The notes under the pieces are model-generated. The model worked only from the letters and a program-made list of their open reading frames with translations, was not told the origin of the DNA and did not search any database. Below, one piece after another: positions 48,870-61,066 of a stretch of 64,000 bases of DNA. This DNA is from Kudoa neothunni (taxonomy: Eukaryota; Cnidaria), in the NCBI GenBank assembly GCA_964304625.1, contig OZ199840.1, positions 7,502,001-7,566,000 of the forward strand. The letters are read 5' to 3'. How positions within the stretch are numbered: position 1 is the first letter of the stretch; the number at the start of each line of letters is the position of its first letter. Position numbers and translations under genes: made by a program.

Positions 48870-50793
48870 CTATAAAATTCTACTCAGATGAAAATATAAA
48901 CTATTAGTCACCATTTTTTTCACTCAGTGAGTGAGGTATCGCGGATAAACTGTTAAGTTGATTAGCCTATTTTTATTAAATCTAATTCAAGAATTAGTAC
49001 ATAATCGTTTTTGTTGCTATTAAACATCCTTTATGATTAATAAGCATAAATTAATCTATTAAAATATCAACAGTTATTTCAATTGAAATCGTTTTAATCT
49101 TTTTTATGGCCCACCTGCAATAAACAACGAACGAGTTGATTTTTTGCATGCATTGGATAATATATTACTCTGGTATTGTTCAAAATAGAACAGTGGTTTA
49201 ATATTCTAATTTTACCATTAGAATTTAATGCGATAAATTTTAATACACAATAAGTGTAGCCCGATCTTTGTGAATTAGCTCACCATGGATTTCCATACAA
49301 TAAGACCAGCTATCCGTTACAATATTGCATCAAACAATTTATATATAAATTTTCAAATCAAATCAATATAAATCATTCATGTTTGAAATTTTATTATTGG
49401 TTTTCACAGTCAAATGTGTGAAAATTGTTGGTTATTCGGTAACAGCCAACGAACCTTACGTGTATAATGTTTAATGAGATAATGTTGAAAAAAATGTGTT
49501 TATGTTCAGGACGGATCACTTTTGAAATATAATTAAATTTCTTGAACTATTTGGGTTTGTTTATTGATTCCCTTAAGGTTATTTAGCCACAAAAATGAAA
49601 ATTTTTATTGTGATTCATTGTGAGATTCCTTGCCACTGTGTACAATTTGAGTGATTTCAGAGTACTTTAATATCAGATAAATATTGCTCCGAAATTTTCC
49701 ATAATTGTTTTTCAAAGAAAATCGAATAACGTATATAAATTTAGGGTTTAACTCCCGTAGGGAATAAATTGATTAAGTCTATGCTAATTTATTAGTCTAA
49801 ACCAAATATCAAGCGATTGCCACTCATTTTCTCATTTAGGTGAGATAGTATCGATGAGAACGAAATATCTAGTTGTAACATTTGAACCATGTTTAACACC
49901 TTTAATGTTGACACTTTAATCTTATAAAGATTTAAAGGTCAGCATGAGTCCTAATCCAACAAAATTACGTAATGACTTTTTTATAACACTTTAATCCTTA
50001 AAAAGTGGTCTTAACTTTTAATATTTGTATTATACAATTATTTGAGAGATATAGGAAAATATTCGAACAAATTTTCGAAATACGCTAATTTTTTAACGAG
50101 TGACTCTAACATGACTTCAAACATTTCTCGGAATAATTTACTTTAAAAGTATTTGACTTAATGTCGAATGTTAATTATTTAAAATGGAACCTTCTTATGA
50201 GAATACTTCTTAGCGAATAAATTCCGTCATTTTTTAATATTTGTAATATTCATCATTTCGTCGATTCGATCATCACGGTTGATCTAATTTTGTCAGCTTT
50301 ACTCAACTTGAAGCCAAATAAGATTTTAGAAAAATTCTTTAAATATCTCAAACGTTTTTAATAAGGGGCTTAATTAGTTTGAAATATAAAAAAGTCTGCT
50401 AGAGAATAGGCTCATTATTATTAAACGAACGAGATAGGTCCTTGTTTTTATGTAGAAGAGAAACAGCAAATATTAATGCGCTTACTCTAATTTCGTTAGA
50501 GGGGTTACGTTTGAGGATAAAGGGTGACCTTATTGATAATCTTGTTTTCATTCTAATCCGATTATTCTTAGGTATTTATTCAAGGCGAGACTTAAAAAAT
50601 ACTTACTCGACCTTCTTATACCAAAATTTTGCTATACATACCAATTTTATGGTGGTTTTAAATTAAAAATTTATTATCGTATATTTTTCCACAAAATGTG
50701 ATATTCATTTATAAAATGCAAATCCAACACAAATGTGTTAGAATCTTTTCAAAATTGACATTAATTTTTTTGTTTCAGGTAAATATTAACGAC
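48870..50793. other. Intergenic, nothing recognised
   Basis: AT-rich. One 74-codon plus-strand frame (50442-50666) has no recognisable motif. Confidence 0.35.
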
Positions 50794-50801
50794 TATTAGA
50801 A

Positions 50802-51445
50802 TAGGGATAGACAACCCGATTGGGTTTCTGGACCGAATAGTCATGACAAATTAGAAGGGAACCAGAATAAATATAAATCCTTTCGTTGTAATAAATTTTT
50901 CACAGTAAAGTTAAAATCGGCTTAGTAAGTTTACATTGATATTTAAGGAAATATATTTTTATGCATTGCAAGAAAAAATGTAACGAATGACCAATATTTT
51001 TACGAAGAAATGGCTAGTTTTATACAATTTTTCAATTTAACATTTACCTGATCTTATTGATATGGAATTTAATATTTCATATACTTACATAATGGTTCGA
51101 AACCGTCAAGAATAACAATTAAACGTTCCCGTTCGCCATAATAAGACTAATATCATACAATCAATGAAAATTAGTAAGAACTTTGCTTGGGGGAATATTT
51201 TAGTCTTTATTTTGTTTTTTCGTATTTATATTTAGGAAAAGATAGATAATATATAATTAACCACGTTTACATTGCTGTTAAGCTTCTTTATGTACTGAAA
51301 AAATTGATTATAAAAAGTGGGAAACTTATACAAGTAATATCTAATAAAAAAAACAATTTAACTTCATCATTGACTCTCCTTGCAGGCCGGATGAAGAAAG
51401 CTCAGAGTCAAATTTGACCCGCGGGCTAGTCGTTGCCCACCCCTG
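50802..51445. mobile_element. hAT element with perfect 8-bp target duplication (second family)
   Basis: TATTAGAA flanks both sides (50794-50801 and 51446-51453). Right end read inverted is CAGGGGTGGGCAACGACTAG; the left end is TAGGGATAGACAACCCGATT. Subterminal text differs from the other hAT copies, so this is a separate family. At 644 bp with no transposase recognised, it is non-autonomous. Confidence 0.9.
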
Positions 51446-51635
51446 TATTAGAATAACGATTCAGTTTATTTAAATATATAGAAATATATTTGCTTATAAG
51501 TTATAACATGATTTTAACATCCGGCATTAATCCGTAGTTTTTGCTATTATAATCAATCCAATAATAATAATAATACAGATAACTATAATAATAACTACGA
51601 CTGGAACTCCTCCTTTATTTATCCCTCGAACACCT

Positions 51636-51680
51636 GAGGAAAAAAGTTACACGAATACCTGGAGGTAGCCATTGTGACCA
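51636..51680 (+). other. Inverted copy of the ADAM C-terminal tail exon
   Basis: CGAATACCTGGAGGTAGCCA and the next 8 bp match the minus-strand coding text of the ADAM cytoplasmic tail (52,530-52,560) with four differences in about 28 bp, all transitions. Translated, it reads EYLEVAIV against EYLEVVTV. An AG just upstream could be an acceptor. It may be a decayed exon of a paralogue on the opposite strand. Confidence 0.45.
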
Positions 51681-52061
51681 CATGCAAAAATGTATTAAAT
51701 TAATAAAAATCATTGCATTTAATATTAATAGCATAATTATTTACGTTATTTTTCACATTTTAAAATGTAATAAATTTAATACAAAGAAATCAATGATATA
51801 TTTTTGTGACGTTTATTTTCACAATTGCGAAGAACATGAATAATTATGTCTGTATATACTTTGAATAGCGGGAAAAATTAACGATAAATTGCTACATTTT
51901 TCACACTTTTTTCTTATTATTTTAACAGTTAAGGTTTTGTTCTATTCTCAAAATTCATGATTTTTTTATGAAATTTCTGCACTTATTGACAGAAATTTGT
52001 TAAATATATAAAGTCGTATTTTACAAATTGAAATTTGGTATTATAAATTAATTTACGAATA

Positions 52062-52070
<9 letters not shown>

Positions 52071-52096
<26 letters not shown>
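52071..52096. repeat. (TA)n microsatellite
   Basis: Thirteen TA units following an A10 tract. Confidence 0.95.
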
Positions 52097-52100
<4 letters not shown>

Positions 52101-52301
52101 AAGGATTTCTAGGTTTTGAATTTTTGAGTTATGATAAGATGGTCTAAATTAAACTTCAAACAACCATATTTAACTTAATACTAGTTGTTGATACGTAATT
52201 TAATAAAATTATTATAACACGCGCGATTCATATTCCAGATTAAATTAGTTACCAGAATCAAGTTGTTATAGAAGCATAAAAATGAATTTAAAAAAATCCT
52301 T

Positions 52302-52305
<4 letters not shown>

Positions 52306-52332
<27 letters not shown>
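52306..52332. repeat. (TA)n microsatellite
   Basis: About thirteen AT/TA units, 210 bp from the previous one; both lie downstream of the ADAM stop codon. Confidence 0.95.
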
Positions 52333-52335
<3 letters not shown>

Positions 52336-52509
52336 TTTATTTTTTAACTATCTAAACATTATTTATATACTGGAAATGCTGCAATGTAACTTTTTTTTAT
52401 TTTAAGCAAAAAATAAAATGTAATGCTCAATTACATGAGTATTTTTAAAAGCACCATTGTACTATAAAATACATGTAGGGAAAAAAGGAAATAAAATATT
52501 TTGTAGAAG

Positions 52510-54760
52510 TTATTGATACAATAAGCGCTGATTGGCCACAGTGACCACCTCCAGGTATTCGGGGATTAAGTGATCAGACAACGTATTTTGAGAATCCATG
52601 CAATCACCAATCTGATCTAAACTATTCGGAATGTAACAGCTGAAAAGCTCAATACTTTTGAAGCAAAAATAGACAATTGAACGAAGAAGAAAAAAGAAAA
52701 CAATACAAACTAAAGAGATGGCCGAAAAATTAATGTTGTAACTCGGGAAATGAATGATAGGAACGATTTTTTGAGAATTTATGTACCGCATAACCAATAT
52801 ATAACGTTGCAAGTATCGCAAGTAGTGTTAACGAAACAAATGTGATGCTGACATATTTGTATGGGGTGTCATTGTTGAAGATTGAGTGTGTGGTTGTCGA
52901 GCGACACGCACCATTATCACAGATACCGCGTAGTGTGGTTCCGCACTTCCATCCTACGTTTGTGGCGACGGCGATCGCCACAACAGTAATTAAATAAATC
53001 CACACAAACCATCAAAGATTTACCATCAGGTACAAAACGTGGTTTAGACGTGCGTTGATCTAGAATAGTTTCACAATGTTGGTTGGTAGCATTGTAGCAT
53101 TTGACCCAACAACTGTCATCACCTGAAGTAGTACAACTTCTTTGATTGAATTTCACACACAAACTGACACCGCATTTCTAAAATTGAAACAGAAATCTCG
53201 ATAAAATCACACACCACAAGTACCAACCTACCCCATTGCCACACAATGCCCGACCATTATCACATTCGATATGATGTTGAGTGGGTAGATGATTCACTTT
53301 ACATTTGGAATTATTGCCGCTACACAGTTTATAAAATAGTTGTTATGGTGCCTCGAACAATGTCATAAATCCCACCTGCAGTAAGAATCTTTACTACATT
53401 CGTCGGCAAAGTGGCAGATGACATTCGATTTTTTGAACTGGCAAGAATCATCGCAACATGGTTGGCCTAGTCTAAAATTTATCATAAGAAATCTTCGACA
53501 GCCGAGAAATCGGTTAGTTACGAGCATACAGCACCACTAACGAACGTGCATTCTAAGGGTGCACCAGGAGGATGACAACAATGATCCTTCGAGTCGCATT
53601 GTTCGCCATCTTCAACCACTCCATTACCACAAATACTGAAGGTGGGTTCTAGTTGACATTAAATGTGTTCAATTAAAGTTGAGCAGTAAAGTTGCTTTTG
53701 GCTTATACTTTTGAAACAATTCACACCTTTTACAAACAAACATTGAGCAATAATATTGGCGCTATCTTCAGAAAATTCGGGGAGTATATACTCAGGTATC
53801 ATTCCAGTTCCAGCATCCATAATGAAATATTTCATAATCAAATAATCGCCGCCACTCTTGGTTAGACCCTTGGATAGACGACGAAGGGATTTTTTTAAAT
53901 AGTTGGTATCGATAACTAGGTGGGTCAATCGTGGTGGATCTTTAAAGTTCATTACATCATGCTAACCAAACAAAGTTGGTGTTGTTAATATCAAACAACC
54001 AATTTACATCAGCACACAAAGTGTGAGCTATTTCATGGGCAATGAGGTAGGCTAAAGTTGCATGGTTGATAAAATGTCCTTTCATCAGTGAAGTTAACAC
54101 AAACGATGAAGGTGTTTCACAGAGATTGCCTTGAGCTAAAAATAAAAACTCACACATATTCGTTCAAACAACAAAACAATCGGGTTGGTGGTTGTACGTT
54201 TTGTGATCAAATCTTGAAAAGCCACACCAAGAATGTCTCCCCAATTTTCCGCAGTCAACAGCATATTCTGACAATAATGTTGTTCGTTCAACGCATATAT
54301 TTCGTTTAATATTTGGAGTAATCTTTCGGGTTTATCAATATTGTTGGCGAGAGAATTATTTTTTGCAAGCTGATGCACCGATTTGATCACATACACAACC
54401 ACTACAATTAAAATATCATTGATTTCAATATACATTAGCACAAATAAACATTATTAGTAATTGACTGAGAATAAATTACTGGGTCGAGTTTTTTCCCATG
54501 AAAACTGCCGTTCAAATATCGAATTCACCAGTTGAAGTGCTAATTCAACGAAATTCACTGCTTCCTGGAAACTCTTGAATTGATCAATGTACGATTCAGA
54601 TAACTAAATATTTAGTCATGAGTAATTTTAATCAGAAATAGGCCGATAAATTCAAATGTTCAGTCATACAATAAGATTCAAATCGCAGTACACTTGATTT
54701 TTGTAGATTTGATCCATAAATTGTTTGTTCACCCTGCCATAATTTGGAGAGAATTCTCTG
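52510..54760 (-). CDS. ADAM10/17-type membrane metalloprotease with altered zinc site, multi-exon
   Basis: A type I membrane protein of the shedding-protease family. Reading 5' to 3' on the minus strand: a metalloprotease domain beginning near 54,750 (VYCDLNL, then FQEAVNFVELALQLVNSIFE, like ADAM10 CQLYIQTDHLFF...); the zinc motif HEIAHTLCADV near 54,010-54,045; GGDYLIMKYF (family GNYIMY); a disintegrin segment at 53,540-53,625 (ICGNGVVEDGEQCD...CC); cysteine-rich exons at 53,040-53,480; one transmembrane helix (about 52,795-52,860, continuing after an intron at 52,709); and a short tail ending YLEVVTVANQRLLYQ. Introns are short and GT..AG. The zinc motif departs from HExxHxxGxxH: Gly is Cys and the third His is Val, with Asp beside it. 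No signal peptide or prodomain was located, so the first exon or exons are missing from this model. Confidence 0.85.
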
Positions 54761-55948
54761 TAGTCAATTTACTACAGCACCACAGCAACAACTAGTTACA
54801 TATCTTTCACATAAGGAAAATGAGGAATATCTATGGAGGCCGTTTGAAGAGCTCCCTCAAACAAAACCACCCATAAACATAAATCAACCCAGTTCCAAAT
54901 CATCTCCACAAATTCCAACCAGAAATCAAATCAGGTGGACGGTTAATTTCCTATATGAAATCTATTATGGACGAATTTGGGTTGAAGTCGTTATGCGGTT
55001 AAATGTTAATCCTGTCTTAATAACTTAATTGATATGTTTGGTACTAATCAACAACCGCCGTGATTAAAATTATCTAAGAGGTTCCAAAATATTAAAATAC
55101 CTTATTTTTAAATGGGTCTAAAATGGACTGATCTTTCGGTGATAATAACAAATATCCTCAAAGGGTTGCGAATGTTACGCAATCCACCAACTAATAGCTA
55201 TTGTCATTTTTATTATGTGGTTGAGCAATCTATTATTGATATCTAATTTTACAACAAATAGATGTATTGTTTGTATCGTTAGTTTTTAATTTCGATTGTG
55301 TGGTTTAAATAGATTGGGAATGTATTGATCGATTCCAGCGAAACAATCAAAAATAGAACTACTTATAATAATTTCATTTGGAATTGTTGGTTCAAATTTT
55401 GCATTCTAATCTGAAAATAACTTATGGCGATTTACGTACACGTATAGCATGAAATAATGCTGAATAAGTAAGTGTTAATCTGATAATTGATTGGTTTTGA
55501 TGGTCAGATTAGAATTAACAAACCAATAGCAGATCTAATAAAACTGATAATTTCCAACAAACTATACTCATTAGAATTATTGGAGAAAAATTATAGATTT
55601 AATACTAATATTTAAGTATTAGATCAACATATCTACTTTACGTCTTCTATTTCGTTGTGCAACGTCGAATCTAATTTCTATCATGCAGTTGCAGAAGCAT
55701 TGATAGTTAAATTATGTCATCTCCCTTGGGTATTTTTAGTCCGGTGGCAACATTCTACTATTGCATATTAGAAATCACTTTAACTTAAATCGCTCAAAAA
55801 CACACGCTATTAAATATTATTGAGGTATAATTCCGCATCATGATTTCTTGCTATAATTGTTTAAAATTGAAAAATAAGACAATTTTTGAGTTAATGATCG
55901 TGCAATTTTATTACTTCAGATGAGCGCATACTGCTTAAAGTAGTTATG
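54761..55948. other. Upstream of ADAM, no gene resolved
   Basis: A 94-codon plus-strand frame (54744-55028) overlaps the ADAM 5' exon and looks like a chance frame. The ADAM first exon and promoter probably lie here. The rest is AT-rich with nothing recognised. Confidence 0.3.
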
Positions 55949-56709
55949 TACTGTATGTATTCAAGTATAAGTCGCAGGAAGGTTTTGGAAGAATTTTTCA
56001 TGATTTTAGTTGGTTCTTGTATTAGTCGCACCTTGGAAAGAAAATTTTTCAGTCTATAAATTTTTAACAGATTAGATCAATGTTACCTAACCCTTTTGTT
56101 ATCACGCCCCACTTTTTCTTGAAAAAAGGTTCCGTATCCCACCTTTCGCTAAATATTGATTTTTATAACTTAACCGCTATCAACTTTAAATTAAGTTTCC
56201 TATCACATTAAAATTTGGAAGCGATTAACCCTCGAGGGACAGACCTAAAAAAACTCACTCGAAGAACCAACTGGGGTCACTTTTGACCCTAGCACTTTTT
56301 CATTCTTTTAAACAGTTATATTCTAATTAGTTAGTCTAGTTATTATACTTATTGTATGTATTAAATAAAAATTAGGTGATCGGATTTCTACCACTGCTAA
56401 GTTACCACTAAATGCTTACATCGCTCCATAAACCATTATCCATGTTATTTGTATATTAATGGATATAATATCTTAAAAAGATAGATATCACTATGTTACA
56501 ACATTTCCAAGAAGATAACGATAATAATAGACCATCTATTCGAGTTTCAATGTGAACTTTAAGCATGAGACCTCGAGCATTCGATTATTACAATATCCGG
56601 TGTGGCTCGATAATACGTGTATATGCAACTGTAGATTATAATCTGATCTTTGATTATTAAACAGAGGGCGCCTTTCCCAACTAACTTATAATTATTCGGC
56701 TAAAGTTTA

Positions 56710-57759
56710 CTTCAGATCAATTTGATCTGGATTAAATTTTCGTAGGTGCACGGTTTAATCCCTCAATAAAAAAGGATGTTGAAGTTGACTATTTCTGTTC
56801 CATCTACCGAGCTTATTGATGCTGAAACAATAAAACTCCATTTCATACATTTATTAAAATATGATGATCATTATTGCATATAAGTAGTGAGAAAGTTGGG
56901 GCTTCTAGATAGTAACCCACATTGTTGTAATGGACCTGTCTCTTTCAAGAAGTCAGCTAAGTGTTGGATATAAATATTATTGTTCAAAATATTAAAAACA
57001 AATATCTGTTAGGATTGGTAGTTTCTTCTAACAAGGTCATCTGAAGGTATAAAAAATTTTAAAAGTCATATTCTTGTATTCGAACGATGTATCCTCACAA
57101 AAATTTATTTTCAATGAGATGGAACTTTCATCAGAAATCATAGTCTAATAGAAATGTTTCATCCGGTATGGCCACTCTAATTATGTTTTAAGAAATTCAA
57201 ACAAAATCTGAGGAATTGGAGTAATCACCCGGATACACAAATTCTTACTTGGCCTTTGCAGGAGGAAATATAATGTTGGGATGATTTTGTCGAATTAAGA
57301 TCGTTTTATTGTTGGTGGGATCTTGGAACGTGGAAGTGTATTTAGGGAGATCACCACAGCGTGAAATGAGGAGAACGTTTACAAGTATTATAATTCGTTG
57401 AGTCGAACAAAGTTCCATTATTTGGTCAGATTGTCTGAATGGATACAGAAGGATAGATAAAAATGAATATTTGCATTATGTTGTAAATCATAGCCAAGAA
57501 TTTGTGAGCAGAGACTTTGTAAAGACGAATTGTATTGAAGCCACCCTGAGAGCTCACAAAGGAAAATGTTGCTGTGTTCGAACTAAGAGACCTCATTTGG
57601 CGCCTAACTACTTTTTTAAATATATATTTAAAAAATTAACGATTAAATCTTTGTAGAAACCATAAAAACAGTAAATCATATTTGTAAACTTTAATCTCGC
57701 TTGTGCTGATTTATCTTGATTTGCACACGAAGTTTAATCCGGATTAAATTGATCTAAAG
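56710..57759 (+). mobile_element. Merlin (IS1016/IS1595-like) element (fourth shell)
   Basis: Inverted ends: left CTTCAGATCAATTTGATCTG and right, inverted, CTTTAGATCAATTTAATCCG, each continuing GATTAAA and a TTCG block. The interior holds a Merlin-type transposase remnant. The outer limits are uncertain by about 10 bp and no target duplication could be assigned, because another hAT begins at the right end. Confidence 0.78.
57260..57660 (+). pseudogene. Merlin transposase remnant
   Basis: IIWSDCLNGYRRIDKNEYLH is followed by YVVNHSQEFVSRDFVKTNCI and EATLRAHKGK. These match the IS1595/Merlin core (SDxxxxY...VNHSxxFVDPxTGAHTNTIExxWR), including the second Asp and the Glu. Upstream, a diverged block near 57,300-57,360 fits the region after the first Asp. 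Stops interrupt the frame before IIWSD, and the N-terminal half is not readable. Confidence 0.75.
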
Positions 57760-59273
57760 CGGTGTTTCCTTGAAAATTTTACATCCGTACCCCCATCCTA
57801 ATTTCTGCATTCACTTCGCATCCCCTCCTCCATGTGAATGTCAAGATTTAATTATAATTTTGATTTAAATGCGACAATAATAATAACAATGAAAAATGTC
57901 TTAAAATTAAAATTTTTATTAGTTTAGTTTATATATTAACTTCAAATTTTCTCATTTACTTCTAAAATAAATTAAAAACAAAATGTTTTGACTAACTCAA
58001 TTTGCTGTGTATAGTTGAAAAAGGATGAACATTATCTTTTCACTCCTCATGACTTAACACTCAATGATTGGAGCTATTATTCATTCCTGCTTATATATGC
58101 TAGTTTTATGTAAAGTAATAAATAATTCAAATAAATTATGTTATTATAATTATTCCAAAATATTAGGCGTAAAAAATAAATATAAACATAATACTAAACT
58201 ATAAAAAGTATGGTCGCTTAAATAAACTCTTTACTTAAAGGTGAAAATTAAATGAGCCAAGTAAAAGTAGCCAATTTGTATAGTTCACAAGAAACATTAT
58301 TTCAAAATCAATGGTAATTTAGTATTTATTTGATCTGGCGGTTCTCTTGCTCTAGCTTGGTTTTCATAAGTAATTCAAAGCAGGAGATTTTGTTGGAATA
58401 TGAAACATGAAAATCGTTTTCGGGGTTTAATGAATTCGGATACTTATTATTTGTATATAATGAAGTCGATGAGCTTGTTTCATATACCATCTCGTACGGA
58501 AAAACCTAGCGAATTCCTTAATCTATATTGAGTCATATTTTAATTTAAACATAGAGGCAATGGGTTAAGAAGAATTCCGAAAATTCAAAACAGATGCATT
58601 CTTAATATACCTGAATAAAATAACTAATTATTCTGTTAAAATTGACATTCATCTATTTAGATGTATAAATGAATGCTCGGATTTTTGTTGTATCGACATT
58701 TTTCAATAAAATTTAGTTAAAATTCTATCAAACGCCAGGTACAAATTCGAGCACAAAACTTAAAATGTAACATAATAATGCATATACAATTAAATGATGG
58801 ATCTCAAATTTAGACAGAAGACAAAGTTTAAGCCACATCGTGGTTTTATTTTTACGAATATAGATTATTTCTGAGTAGATAAAAATGCTGACAACCTAAT
58901 TACAGCCTAAGCATATAAATATGCTATTTTGAAAGATTACAAAGTTACGATTTTACATGAAAATAGCGATAGTTAGATTTTGTAAGCTGAACAGGCCTAA
59001 TATAAACTATTACTTTAATGCACTATTTCGTAGAATCAAACAGAATAAATTATCAAATCCCATTTTTTAATCGAAACCGATTGATATCAAAACAACCAGC
59101 AATATTATTGTACGCATTACGTCCTTACATGATTTAAAAAGGGACTAACGAAAATTACGAAATGAATAAACTAAGATTAATTTCTCAATTTATTCTTGAA
59201 TGACTCCCGCACCCCGAATGATGGCTCTTCACATCCCAAGGGGATGCGGGCACCCCCTGTAGGGAAACACCGT
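57760..59273. mobile_element. hAT element B (innermost)
   Basis: Inverted ends CGGTGTTTCC (both sides) followed by related GC-richer subterminal text (CATCCGTACCCCC left; GGGTGCCCGCATCCCC right, inverted). Flanking octamers ATCTAAAG and TTCTAGAA match at five positions, so the target duplication is weak. No transposase was recognised in 1514 bp. It abuts, or sits inside, the right end of the Merlin element and is therefore the youngest layer. Confidence 0.6.
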
Positions 59274-60639
59274 TCTAGAACATCGGGAGTATTTTTGCAA
59301 ATTTGGATTTAATATTCTCCTCAATTTTAAGAAATTAATTGCATTTTCTCGTGTATCAGCTCTTCGAAACAACATGTCCAAATCCATTACCGCAACTATC
59401 GTACAAGATTTGCGCACAAGATAATTCTTTTAATGTTTGTGTCCAGAATAGTACAATAATGTCGACTGATTTTGTTGACTCTTCTTTTTTATCTAAAGTA
59501 AAAATTCAATGCATGAGGTCCTTCGTTGCATTGCTTGTTGAGATCTCTTCTAAAAGATAATCTCTGGATAATCACCATATCCGAACGGTGTTCATCGGCG
59601 CGAAACCAAAAAATACATTCATTACGATTCGAATAATGCTCTAATACTTTTTAACCAAAATTAATGTCATTGGCTTTCTTTATAATATTTATTATGATGA
59701 TATCAATGTGTAACAACTGCATTTAAATGAAATAGCGAGCACATCGCTTATTAAAAATAAAATATTTAAGTCAGTAAATACTTATTTTTCTTCATGACTT
59801 TATAATTATCAATAACATACTATAATTCAGGGATCCAGAATTTCTCAGCCCTCCTATTTAATTCAATATGCGACAAAAAGTCAATCTACCGAAATTAGGA
59901 TAACAAATGACCCCAGTTGGTCCCACGAGGGTTAATATACACTTTTTCCTTATTAAAATCAAAACGTATTCTATCATATTTGATTTATCGATGGACCATA
60001 AAAATTGACATCTTTAGTTCTTCACTCCGTCAAAAACAGAGCCAATTAAAACTCGTTATTATCTAACTCGCATTAAATAAGACTTCCACGTATGCGAGTC
60101 TTATAAACCCAAAAGAAATAATCTAGGTTGAAAATTAATCAATATTATATTAGGTAAAATCAGAAACACAGAAGATCACGATCATAATTGAGACAAGATT
60201 GGGATTAACACCATTCCGATTCTGTTTGGGCAAAGACCAAGTTGAATGTTATTATATATTTTTACATTATGAATCATCACTTAAAATGAGTGATATCGAA
60301 AATCCCGATATTGACTTCAAAGTGCGTCATACTGCCCAATTATCTCATCATTATCTGTCACACCATAATCAGGATTTTTCGCGTGCCACCAGAACAGTTC
60401 ATTAAACGTTTAAAAATTTTCATGCTCCACCAAAATTTGCTCATTCCCCACCGGTGGGAAACATTGGATTAGATAATTCGGCTTAAACTAATGCAAAAAA
60501 TAAAATTTATAATATCAAACAAGAAAATATTTATTTTGAGTTCATATAAAGCTAGTGGTTCTCAAAAAATAAGTTTAATATGTCAATGATTTTAGTCGAT
60601 CAAATTGGAGGAAAAGTCGCTCTTCTTAAACAGACATAT

Positions 60640-60960
60640 TCTTTGTTCGGCAGTTATGATGTCGCCGTAGATCTCATCAACCTCTTCATCGTTATTTCCT
60701 ATTTTTTCATCCTCCCGAAGTATATCATCTTCGTTCCCATCCAATGAAATTGATATGCCGCATTTTTTGAATGATCATTGGATAATTTCTGAACTTATTA
60801 ATTCCCAAAAATTTTCCACCAATCTACGATAGATAATGCAGGTCTTTTGAAATTTGTTGAAGCCGTCCTTTTTACCAATCCCTCCGACATTCATTTAATT
60901 CATAAATTCATTACCTCTGAACTCTACATTTAGATTAGAAATTTAACTTATTACGAACAA
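60640..60960 (-). pseudogene. C-terminal fragment of a pogo-type (DDE_1) transposase
   Basis: A minus-strand frame reads ENFWELISSEIIQ, a stop, SFKKCGISISLDGNEDD and an acidic tail. This matches the usual end of pogo/Tigger-like transposases (xSFKKCGISNALDGxED). The DNA-binding and catalytic parts are absent. Confidence 0.7.
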
Positions 60961-61066
60961 ATTATATACTTTACTACCAGCTATCTTTATTTTTAAGCTT
61001 GTATAAGTCGCATGCAGATTTGAACCTTTTTTTTTAAGTGCGGCTTATACTCAAGTATATACGGTA

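Larger units (their letters stand above)
56229..59931. mobile_element. piggyBac element B (third shell)
   Basis: TTAA at 56225-56228 and 59932-59935 flank 12-bp ends CCCTCGAGGGAC and, inverted, CCCTCGTGGGAC. A second inverted motif, CCAACTGGGGTCA, directly abuts the right end but is 26 bp from the left one (56267-56279). Excluding the Merlin and hAT insertions it is about 1.14 kb with no transposase seen, so non-autonomous. Confidence 0.85.
56078..60466. mobile_element. hAT element A (second shell), perfect 8-bp target duplication
   Basis: GATTAGAT occurs at 56070-56077 and 60467-60474. Ends are CAATGTTACCTAACCC and, inverted, CAATGTTTCCCACCGG. Excluding the piggyBac inside, about 0.68 kb remains, with no recognisable transposase. 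It inserted into the pogo element. Confidence 0.85.
55951..61064 (-). mobile_element. pogo/Tigger-like element, outermost shell of a nested cluster
   Basis: TA at 55949-55950 and 61065-61066 flank 26-bp inverted repeats with 20 matches (left CTGTATGTATTCAAGTATAA; right inverted CCGTATATACTTGAGTATAA). Removing the nested hAT A block and one copy of its target duplication leaves about 0.7 kb, containing only a C-terminal piece of a pogo-type transposase near the right end. The element is therefore both internally deleted and interrupted. It is the oldest layer of the cluster. Confidence 0.78.

Noticed and set aside
54744-55028. 94-codon plus-strand frame with a Pro/Gln-rich stretch
   Set aside because: It overlaps the better-supported ADAM exon on the other strand and shows no recognisable family.
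60199-60405. 68-codon plus-strand frame inside hAT element A
   Set aside because: It does not match hAT transposase motifs, and the element appears non-autonomous.
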